Position numbers and translations under genes: made by a program. A stretch of DNA of 5,714 bases from CAVRZY01 sp963725415 (lineage in GTDB: Bacteria > Acidobacteriota > Terriglobia > Bryobacterales > Bryobacteraceae): the NCBI GenBank assembly GCA_963725415.1, contig CAVRZY010000202.1:1-5714 (forward strand). The letters are read 5' to 3'. The notes beneath the pieces are model-generated. The model searched no databases and was not told the origin of the DNA. It saw nothing but the letters and a program-made list of their open reading frames with translations. How positions within the stretch are numbered: the stretch's first letter is position 1; each line of letters opens with the position of its first letter. Of this stretch, positions 1 through 4,772 are shown in pieces.

Positions 1-721
1 GGTCGGCCACTCCTGCCGACACCTTCGGCCGAGACGATTCTCGGCCCGGCAAACTGAGAGTCCGCGCCACAACCTGAAAACCTGACTCACGGCCTTCCTT
101 TTCCAGGGCCATGGCTTTCTGCATCGACTCTCCTGTGCGGCGAGCTTGGCTCGCAGACGCTTCCCCCGTGTGCGGGGCCGTCCCATCCAGCACCTCGGCC
201 ACCGAGGCGTGGCCCTTCCAGGCGGCCAGCGTCGAAGCAGTCCGCCCAAAGTTGTCTCGGATGCCAGGGTCAGCCCCCAGAGCCAGCAGGCTGCGCACGG
301 TGTCTCTGTGACCCTGCAAGGCGGCCAGCATTAAGGCGGTTTGCCCATTTCGGGTTCGTGCATTGACATTGGCGCCTTTGCCCACCAGGGCTTGAACAAC
401 GGGGGTCCGGCCCGCAGAGGCAGCGACAATTAAGGCAGTGCCGCCGACCAGGTCCCTCGCCTCGATGTTCGCCCCAGCCGCCAGCAGCGCTTCCACCACC
501 GGCAGGTGGCTCCCTGAGGCTGCGTACACCAGGGCGGGAATACCCATCTTCGGGTCCTTGGCGTTTGCCTCGGCGCCCTTGGCAAGCAGCCTCCGGACAC
601 TCGCCAGATCCCCCCGTTTGGCGGCTTCCACCAACTGCGCACTGAGATCTCCGCTCCAGGCTCTCTCACCGCACGCTAGCGCAACCAAGACAGTAGTTAC
701 CGAAATCACCGTTCGAATCAC
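1..721 (-). CDS. Exported ankyrin-repeat protein (C-terminus off window)
   Basis: The frame is open from GTG at 721 to the left edge (240 codons, no stop), so the C-terminus is missing. GTG is chosen because AGGAGG lies 8 nt upstream; an in-frame ATG pair at 748 and 745 would add an acidic stretch that spoils the signal peptide. Residues 1-23 form a signal sequence: a basic Arg3, a hydrophobic core at about 5-16, then a possible AWS/G signal-peptidase I site near 23. Cys17 in ALAC is a weaker lipobox alternative. About five ankyrin repeats follow, at roughly 26-55, 60-88, 93-121, 126-154 and 159-180, with the usual GxTAL, AA..G and LL..GA signatures (GGTALIVAAS, NGQTALMLAA). After about 181 the sequence becomes polar and low in complexity. 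Ankyrin repeats bind proteins; the partner cannot be read from sequence. The export signal suggests a periplasmic or surface role. Confidence 0.88.
   Translation of the reverse strand, partial: MIRTVISVTTVLVALACGERAWSGDLSAQLVEAAKRGDLASVRRLLAKGAEANAKDPKMGIPALVYAASGSHLPVVEALLAAGANIEARDLVGGTALIVAASAGRTPVVQALVGKGANVNARTRNGQTALMLAALQGHRDTVRSLLALGADPGIRDNFGRTASTLAAWKGHASVAEVLDGTAPHTGEASASQARRTGESMQKAMALEKEGRESGFQVVARTLSLPGRESSRPKVSAGVAD
27..46. repeat. 8-bp perfect inverted repeat inside the ankyrin gene
   Basis: GGCCGAGA faces TCTCGGCC around a 4-nt CGAT loop. It lies in the low-complexity tail of the coding region, well after the ankyrin repeats. It could be incidental at this GC content. Confidence 0.6.
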
Positions 722-729
722 CTTGGAAT

Positions 730-735
730 CCTCCT
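730..735 (-). promoter_or_regulatory. Shine-Dalgarno site that sets the GTG start of the ankyrin gene
   Basis: The minus strand reads AGGAGG, a perfect anti-16S match, 8 nt before GTG at 721. This supports GTG over the in-frame ATGs at 748 and 745, which lie upstream of the site. Confidence 0.8.
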
Positions 736-743
736 GGACAAGC

Positions 744-749
744 ATCATA
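744..749 (-). promoter_or_regulatory. Possible -10 box of the ankyrin gene
   Basis: The minus strand reads TATGAT, a 5/6 match to the sigma-70 -10 consensus, about 23 nt before the GTG start. No convincing -35 hexamer lies 16-18 bp upstream, so this is only a candidate. It would give a leader of about 15 nt that just includes the ribosome-binding site. Confidence 0.3.
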
Positions 750-787
750 ACTCCGCCCCCCAAGGTTCCAGGCTGCCGGGGTTGAAA

Positions 788-804
788 GGCGCCTGGGAGG
801 CGCC
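788..804 (-). terminator. GC hairpin downstream of tRNA-Asn, weak terminator candidate
   Basis: Two GGCGCC copies surround a 5-nt loop, giving a 6-bp stem. On the minus strand the stem is followed by only TTTC, not a real T-run. It lies between the tRNA and the ankyrin gene on the same strand, a sensible place for a stop, but the T-tract is poor and the distance from the tRNA is over 200 nt. Confidence 0.25.
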
Positions 805-1031
805 GGCCAGACCAACGCCAGCGCCGTGGATCCGTCCGCAAACCTGCACATCGTCCTCTTCACCAACTGCGGCGCTTCCCCACGCCGCCCTGCGGCGAGT
901 TCCAGCAGAACCGTGTATTTGGCCAGAGCATTGTCCAGAGAGGCCGAAGAACCGAAGTCCCTTCCCAGTGCGAACCTGCAGTGCACGGCCGCCGTTAACC
1001 AACTTAGGGGGAAAACTTCGAAGCCAGGATC

Positions 1032-1106
<75 letters not shown>

Positions 1107-1128
1107 GCAAGACAACGTTACGATCCCC

Positions 1129-1134
1129 ATTATA
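1129..1134 (-). promoter_or_regulatory. -10 box of the tRNA-Asn promoter
   Basis: The minus strand reads TATAAT, a perfect -10 consensus, 22 nt before the 5' end of the tRNA. This would start transcription near 1122 and leave a leader of about 15 nt for RNase P to remove. The -35 region is poor: no TTGACA-like hexamer at the best spacing, only GGACTC at 17 bp. A strong -10 with a weak -35 may rely on an upstream element. Confidence 0.6.
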
Positions 1135-1221
1135 GACCAAAGCGCCTGCCGGAGTCCTAACGTGTTCCGCTGGCGCCCGCTCCAGTGCAGGTAGCTGATC
1201 GGCGCAGGCAATTGGCCATAA

Positions 1222-1239
1222 CAGCCCGTGGATAAAGTC
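1222..1239 (+). repeat. Left 18-bp terminal inverted repeat
   Basis: CAGCCCGTGGATAAAGTC is the exact reverse complement of 1554-1571. Its minus strand contains TTATCCACG (1227-1235), 8 of 9 bases of the DnaA-box consensus TTATCCACA. ATAA lies immediately outside. Confidence 0.85.
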
Positions 1240-1248
1240 ACAATGCGC

Positions 1249-1265
1249 GAATTTCGGGGATAGGC
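1249..1265 (+). repeat. Left subterminal inverted repeat
   Basis: GAATTTCGGGGATAGGC pairs with GCCTGTCCCCGAAATTC at 1516-1532: 16 of 17 positions are complementary and the remaining one is a possible G-T wobble. It lies 9 nt inside the left terminal repeat, against 21 nt on the right, so the two ends are not fully symmetrical. Confidence 0.75.
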
Positions 1266-1329
1266 GACGAAACTCCGTGTCAAGGCGGCCATTCAAACTA
1301 GGGCACTTAGCCCGGGGAGTTTCGTTGCC
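1263..1329. repeat. Long-loop hairpin inside the element
   Basis: GGCGACGAAACTCC (1263-1276) faces GGAGTTTCGTTGCC (1316-1329): 13 of 14 pairs are Watson-Crick and one is a G-T wobble. Inside the 39-nt loop is a smaller GGGC-ACTTA-GCCC hairpin (1301-1313), so alternative folds compete. Confidence 0.7.
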
Positions 1330-1363
1330 TCTCTCGAAAATCTCGCCATCCTCATCTGCGGCA

Positions 1364-1392
1364 ACCCGCGTAATTCGGGGACTGGCGCGAAT
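1364..1392 (+). repeat. Direct repeat copy 1 (29 nt)
   Basis: This block begins ACCCGCGTAATTCGG and ends GGCGCGAAT. It matches 1445-1473 at 27 of 29 positions, 81 bp downstream. A related flanking block, AATCTCGCCAT then TCATCTG, occurs at 1339-1358 and 1471-1490 (18 of 20 identical). Confidence 0.85.
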
Positions 1393-1433
1393 TTCGCCGC
1401 CTTTGCGAAATTCGTGGCCTGTACCCGAATTAC
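1370..1433. repeat. 64-nt imperfect hairpin at the element core
   Basis: The outer stem pairs GTAATTCGGG (1370-1379) with CCCGAATTAC (1424-1433), 10 of 10. A GGC/GCC segment (1384-1386 with 1417-1419) follows, then an inner perfect stem of CGAATTTCG (1388-1396) with CGAAATTCG (1406-1414) around a 9-nt loop. It can form on either strand. Confidence 0.75.
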
Positions 1434-1444
1434 CCCCCGCACTG

Positions 1445-1473
1445 ACCCGCGTAATTCGGCGACCGGCGCGAAT
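1445..1473 (+). repeat. Direct repeat copy 2 (29 nt)
   Basis: Second copy of the block at 1364-1392, with two substitutions. It runs into the second copy of the AATCTCGCCAT-type block at 1471-1490. Confidence 0.85.
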
Positions 1474-1515
1474 CTCGCCATTTTCATCTGGGCGGGTGAG
1501 GTCTACCTCATGAAG

Positions 1516-1532
1516 GCCTGTCCCCGAAATTC
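1516..1532 (-). repeat. Right subterminal inverted repeat
   Basis: This is the partner of 1249-1265, with the same GAATTTCGGGGAYAGGC core on the minus strand. It is separated from the right terminal repeat by 21 nt. Confidence 0.75.
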
Positions 1533-1553
1533 AATCCGCCCACCGGTCTGCCA

Positions 1554-1571
1554 GACTTTATCCACGGGCTG
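1554..1571 (-). repeat. Right 18-bp terminal inverted repeat
   Basis: GACTTTATCCACGGGCTG is the exact partner of 1222-1239, with TTATCCACG at 1558-1566 on the plus strand. It is followed immediately by ATAA (1572-1575), matching the bases before the left copy. Confidence 0.85.
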
Positions 1572-1591
1572 ATAAGCGCCAGCTTACGCCC

Positions 1592-1612
1592 GCGCAGGCC
1601 GGAGGCCTGCGC
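1592..1612. repeat. Perfect 9-bp GC hairpin
   Basis: GCGCAGGCC pairs with GGCCTGCGC around a GGA loop. No T-run follows on either strand, so it is not a standard terminator. It lies 20 bp outside the right end of the repeat-bounded element. Confidence 0.7.
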
Positions 1613-1727
1613 CACTTGGCATCAGAGGGCCTCGGTTATGGTTAGGGCCAAGCACTAAAGTTGTGGCCGAAGTCTCGGCAGGGGCTCCTGACAGGGCTGC
1701 CTGGCGTATCATCGTACAGAATACCCA

Positions 1728-1734
1728 AAGGAGG
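1728..1734 (+). promoter_or_regulatory. Shine-Dalgarno site that sets the aldolase start
   Basis: AAGGAGG lies 9 nt before ATG at 1744. It favours this start over the in-frame GTG at 1663, which would add 27 residues ahead of an obvious signal peptide. Confidence 0.85.
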
Positions 1735-1743
1735 GTTATCGTC

Positions 1744-2607
1744 ATGGCACTTCGTAGCCTGGCCCGATGGGCGGCGCTTCTGGGGCTGCTCCCCTGCTCC
1801 CTGCCCGCCCAGAGCGAATGGGAGAATCCTGTCAAGAAGCTCTTGCGCGAAGGCAAGCCGGTGATCGGCGCCACCATTACCGTACCCAGCGCCGAAATCG
1901 CCGCTCAGGCCGCCAACCTGGGTTTCGACTTTCTGTGGATCGAGATGGAGCACAGCCCGATTACGCTGGAGACCGCCCGCCACATGATCCTGGCCACGCG
2001 CGGCCTCAAGGCCCTGCCCTTTACGCGCGTTCCGGTCAACGAGCTGTGGACAGCCAAGCGCGTGCTGGACAGCGGCAGCCTAGGGGTGATCTTCCCGTTT
2101 ACCTCCACGCCCGAGCTGGCGCGCCAGGCCGTGGCCGCTTGTAAGTACCCGCCGGAAGGCCGCCGCGGCGCCGGCCCCGGCCTAGCCTCCTTCCGCTGGC
2201 CGGCCCCCGAAGGCTACTTCAAGTTCGCCAATCGCAACGTCATGGTCATCATCATCATCGAGGAGGTGCGAGCCGTGGACCAGATCGAGGAGATTGCCGC
2301 CGTTCCCGGCATCGACGTCATCTTCATCGGCACCACCGATCTTTCTTTTTCGCTGGGATTGGGTGGCCGCCAGGACGATCCCAAGCACGCCGAAGCGGTG
2401 CGCAAGATCGTGGCCGCCGCCCAGCGCCACAACATTCCGGTGGGACGCCCGGCCGCCTCAGCCGAGCAGGTGCAGCGCTACCTGCAGGAAGGGTTCCTCT
2501 TCTTTCAGGCCGGCACGGAGCTGGGCATGATGTCCAGCGGCGCCCGCACCCTGCTCCAGCCCCTGGGCAAGAGCGCGGTCGATCCCAGCAAACGGCCGCT
2601 CTACTGA
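1744..2607 (+). CDS. Exported HpcH/HpaI-family aldolase (287 aa)
   Basis: Family members are metal-dependent class II aldolases that make or cleave pyruvate-type 2-keto acids, such as 4-hydroxy-2-oxoheptanedioate or 2-keto-3-deoxyglucarate. Aligned from memory to E. coli HpcH/HpaI, the key positions are all present. These are His70 in EMEHSP, Arg95 in FTRVP, Asp109 in VLDSG (the His-Asp partner), and the metal ligands Glu173 in IIEEV and Asp199 in GTTDLS. YPPEGRRGAG (135-144) matches the family YPPxGxRGxG loop. The Gln two residues before the metal Glu in HpaI is Ile171 here. SFSLGL (201-206) and GRPA (234-237) also differ from HpaI and suggest a separate subfamily. Residues 1-23 form a signal peptide (LARWAALLGLLPCSLPA, then AQS/E or PA/Q), so the enzyme is probably exported, unlike classical cytoplasmic members. 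Removing it leaves about 263 residues, the normal family size. It is monocistronic and convergent with the next gene. The substrate is unknown. Confidence 0.9.
   Translation: MALRSLARWAALLGLLPCSLPAQSEWENPVKKLLREGKPVIGATITVPSAEIAAQAANLGFDFLWIEMEHSPITLETARHMILATRGLKALPFTRVPVNELWTAKRVLDSGSLGVIFPFTSTPELARQAVAACKYPPEGRRGAGPGLASFRWPAPEGYFKFANRNVMVIIIIEEVRAVDQIEEIAAVPGIDVIFIGTTDLSFSLGLGGRQDDPKHAEAVRKIVAAAQRHNIPVGRPAASAEQVQRYLQEGFLFFQAGTELGMMSSGARTLLQPLGKSAVDPSKRPLY
2248..2259 (+). repeat. (ATC)4 trinucleotide run in the aldolase gene
   Basis: Four ATC codons encode the Ile169-Ile172 run directly before the metal-binding Glu173. The run forms a hydrophobic barrel strand, so length change by slippage would shift the active site. 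Confidence 0.8.
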
Positions 2608-2608
2608 C

Positions 2609-2621
2609 GCCGCCCGGCGGC
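2609..2621. terminator. Small GC hairpin between convergent genes, weak candidate
   Basis: GCCGC pairs with GCGGC around a 3-nt loop in the 25-bp gap between the aldolase stop and the stop of the minus-strand gene. The location suits a shared terminator, but the stem is short and neither strand has a T-run. Confidence 0.2.
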
Positions 2622-2632
2622 CATCACACGCA

Positions 2633-3195
2633 CTACCGGCTTGCCTTCCGGCGCGCGCTGCCTTCCAGGTAGCTCGCGAACGACTCCGGCTTCCCTGCCG
2701 GCGCGATCTCAAAGGTCACCCTCACCGCATCGCTGCCGGTCTTTCGGTAGGTCAATCGGAATCGCGGCGCTGAAGGTGACGCATCACTCACAAACTGCAC
2801 GCTGCTCGGGTCTTCGAGAAGTCCCACTGCATAGTGGATCACGTGCCCCTCATTGTCAAAATAGACGGCCCGGAGCCGCTCCCCGCGGGGTCCCCGTAGA
2901 CGATCATCAAGTCCTCGTGGGTACTGGCCGGACGGTCCTTGGTCGCCGGAAAGTCCGTGCGGTTCTTTCTGACCAGAATCTTGCCTCCGAGCTCCATTCG
3001 AAACGAGAAGGCGCCCGTTCCCTGCCCCGGCCCGCCTCCTCCTTCTCCTACCCACTCGCCGAGAAGAAAACTGAATGGGGCCCAGCCGCTTTCACTCCTG
3101 GCTTGCTGCGCCATCATCGGCGCGACCGCCAGAGCAAAGCTGAGTTGCAGAATGAAAGCTCCGATCATCAATACCCTCCCGCGACTCTTCCTCAC
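2633..3195 (-). pseudogene. Exported lipocalin/nitrobindin-like small protein, frameshifted
   Basis: Two frames join into one protein of about 187 residues. From GTG at 3195, residues 1-105 carry a basic start (RKSRGR), a hydrophobic signal core (10-25), a cleavage region near MAQQA and the GEWVGEG motif (46-52). The frame then runs into unrelated sequence and stops at 2839. The matching second half (ERLRAVYFDNEGHVIHY to YLEGSARR) continues in another frame to TAG at 2633-2635. One extra base at 2881-2884, inside CCCCGCGGGG, restores a single frame. The LLGxWxGxG motif followed by beta-rich sequence fits a lipocalin- or nitrobindin-like barrel for a small ligand. I see no His near the C-terminus to serve as nitrobindin's haem ligand. 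GTG overlaps the stop of the upstream gene (GTGA), suggesting translational coupling. An alternative start, ATG at 3168, has GGGAGGG 5 nt upstream. The break may be decay or a homopolymer sequencing error. Confidence 0.75.
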
Positions 3196-4739
3196 TGCTT
3201 GTCTGTGACCTCAATGAGGTCGGTATGCAGGGTCCGCGCCACCAGTCTGAGGCGCTTGCCATCCTCCAGTAGCTTGGGAATCAGCCAGGTGCGCTTGTTG
3301 GAACGCCACACCAGAAATCGAGACTGAGAGCGCAAGAACTCGTTGTAGGGTTGCATGTTTAGTGGAGCGTGTGACCCCAGATTCAGCAGAGCCTGCGCGG
3401 GGTCGGACCCGACGTAGCGAAGGGCCGCCACGGAATCGTGGAGGCAAATCACACGCGACTGTAAGCCGGCAGGCGCTTGGTAAGCAAGCTGGAAGTACAG
3501 AAACTCGTCTTCCACGACAATGGGTGCACTATGCGCACGCGCCACCGACTGGAGCGCTTGAATCACCGCCGCATTCTCCGGCTCTCTAAACAACAGTCCA
3601 ATGCCTCTCAATTGCTGCACGGCGAACGAGATAGACAGAATGAGCGCCAGGACAACCGCCATCCTGGCACGCCGGCCCAGGCCGCCGTAGGCGACGAACG
3701 CAGCCAGCAACGCAAAGCCCACCACCGAGCTCACCGCGTAGCGCTCCGTGTAGGGCCACTTCAGCAGCGCCGTGAGCGCCACGACGACAAGCGGCGTCAC
3801 CGCCAGCCCAACTGCCGCCGCCACTTCATGAGCCGGAAGCGCCGCAGCGCAGCCCGAATCCCCGCCCCCTTCGTTGCGCCGCGCTCCGTACAACCACACT
3901 CCGAGTAACACCAGACCGATCAAAAGCGCGACGCCCGTTCCCTGCGATAAGAAGTCGTATGTCCAGTACACGGAAGAAAGCGCATTGCGATCCATCGCCC
4001 AGCGCGCAACTCTTCCAAGATGCTTCATGCTCTCCAGGGTCAGAGGCAAAAACGCCGCCAGAGCAGGAACCACGCCCCCCATCGCCAGCCAGACTGGCTT
4101 GTCCAGCCGCCTCAGCTTGACTGAGCGAATCAGCTCCCCAAGGCCGAGCCCAACAAGAACAAACACTGTCGCGAAGTGGCAGGAAACCCCGGCCGCCAGG
4201 CTGCCTGCCAACCCAATCAAGCCGAGCCGCCGGCGCCCATCCGTGGCCCACTGCCAGCACAGAAGAGCGAGCCCGCAAAAACCCATCATCAGCCCGTACG
4301 GCCTGGCCTCATACGCGTAGTGCCAGATCGTGCTGAGGAACGGAAAGAGCAGAGCCAGCCAGGCGTATGGCAGCGGGCAACGCCTCGCCACGAACTTGTA
4401 CACGCACAAGCACATCATCAGAACGCCAAGCATCTCTGGCAACCGCAGGGCCAGCGGCCCCTCCCCGAACGGCAGGGTGGCCAGCCGTGTGATCACATAG
4501 AAGGGGATGGGATTGGCATCCGCGCCATTGGCCAGCGCGGCGCGCAGCTCCGCCACGCTCGACAGCCGCGTCAGGTACGCAGTGGCTAGTTCGTCGAACC
4601 ACAGGGCCTTGTGCAGTGCGCTGGCGCCGGTTCCCAACAGATACAGCGCCACAAAACCCGCCAGAAACGACAGGCTTCGCCTCTCCAGCCGCTCCGCCAG
4701 CCCGTCCAGACATTTATCCAGGTCCATGCTCGGTCTCAT
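3192..4739 (-). CDS. GT-C family membrane glycosyltransferase (ArnT/PMT-like, 515 aa)
   Basis: This is a polytopic inner-membrane protein. GT-C enzymes of this kind move a sugar from a polyprenyl-phosphate donor to a lipid, glycan or protein on the periplasmic side. After a cytoplasmic N-terminus and a first membrane segment (about 24-42), the first outer loop carries WFDE (47-50), whose Asp49-Glu50 match the acidic catalytic/metal site of the GT39/ArnT-like group. HYAYEARPYGL (140-150) is the usual conserved motif after the next helices, and ERY (332-334) resembles the RY motif before a late helix. Hydrophobic segments lie near 102-118, 124-140, 149-164, 172-200, 217-234, 268-285, 305-326, 336-352 and 358-374. 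A soluble, mainly periplasmic C-terminal part follows (385-515). ATG at 4739 is used; ATG at 4727 is possible and neither has a strong ribosome-binding site. It follows the oxidoreductase by 33 bp and overlaps the next gene by 4 bp. Donor and acceptor are unknown. Confidence 0.85.
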   Translation of the reverse strand: MRPSMDLDKCLDGLAERLERRSLSFLAGFVALYLLGTGASALHKALWFDELATAYLTRLSSVAELRAALANGADANPIPFYVITRLATLPFGEGPLALRLPEMLGVLMMCLCVYKFVARRCPLPYAWLALLFPFLSTIWHYAYEARPYGLMMGFCGLALLCWQWATDGRRRLGLIGLAGSLAAGVSCHFATVFVLVGLGLGELIRSVKLRRLDKPVWLAMGGVVPALAAFLPLTLESMKHLGRVARWAMDRNALSSVYWTYDFLSQGTGVALLIGLVLLGVWLYGARRNEGGGDSGCAAALPAHEVAAAVGLAVTPLVVVALTALLKWPYTERYAVSSVVGFALLAAFVAYGGLGRRARMAVVLALILSISFAVQQLRGIGLLFREPENAAVIQALQSVARAHSAPIVVEDEFLYFQLAYQAPAGLQSRVICLHDSVAALRYVGSDPAQALLNLGSHAPLNMQPYNEFLRSQSRFLVWRSNKRTWLIPKLLEDGKRLRLVARTLHTDLIEVTDKQ

Positions 4740-4772
4740 TCGCGAATAGGCCTACCTGGAAGTCATTGTAGA

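Larger units (their letters stand above)
722..1031. other. Spacer between tRNA-Asn and the ankyrin gene; no supported gene
   Basis: Frames are open here on both strands, as expected at high GC, but none has a ribosome-binding site or a recognisable protein. One minus-strand frame (986 to 666) overlaps the first 56 bases of the ankyrin gene and begins at a GTG with no Shine-Dalgarno site. The only structures I see are the GGCGCC hairpin at 788-804 and the ankyrin gene's start signals. Confidence 0.5.
1222..1571. mobile_element. Candidate MITE-like element with 18-bp terminal inverted repeats
   Basis: This 350-bp non-coding block starts with CAGCCCGTGGATAAAGTC and ends with its exact reverse complement. 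Directly outside each end is the tetranucleotide ATAA (1218-1221 and 1572-1575), as a 4-bp target duplication would look. Inside are a second inverted pair (1249-1265 with 1516-1532), two long hairpins (1263-1329 and 1370-1433) and diverged direct repeats. No transposase is present and no frame has a plausible start, so if mobile it would be non-autonomous and moved by a transposase elsewhere. It sits 87 bp upstream of the tRNA-Asn -10 box and ends 172 bp before the aldolase start codon. I do not recognise the family. Alternatives are a REP/BIME-like array or a structured non-coding RNA locus. Confidence 0.55.
1572..1743. other. Leader region of the aldolase gene
   Basis: This stretch lies between the repeat-bounded element and the aldolase start. 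It holds a perfect 9-bp hairpin (GCGCAGGCC-GGA-GGCCTGCGC, 1592-1612) and the ribosome-binding site at 1728-1734. TATCAT at 1707-1712 resembles a -10 box, but the nearest TTGACA-like sequence (CTGACA, 1688-1693) is only 13 bp away, too close for a normal sigma-70 promoter. No gene is supported. An upstream in-frame GTG at 1663 has no good ribosome-binding site. Confidence 0.5.

Noticed and set aside
666..986. Minus-strand frame of 106 codons upstream of the ankyrin gene
   Set aside because: It starts at GTG with no Shine-Dalgarno site, overlaps the ankyrin start in another frame, and the protein has no recognisable motif. The same frame stays open back through the tRNA, which points to chance openness at high GC.
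1364..1473. Direct repeats considered as a CRISPR array
   Set aside because: There are only two diverged 29-nt copies, they lie inside an inverted-repeat element, and no cas gene is present.
1663..1743. Upstream GTG as the aldolase start
   Set aside because: It lacks a good ribosome-binding site and would put 27 residues ahead of a clear signal peptide; ATG at 1744 has AAGGAGG 9 nt upstream.
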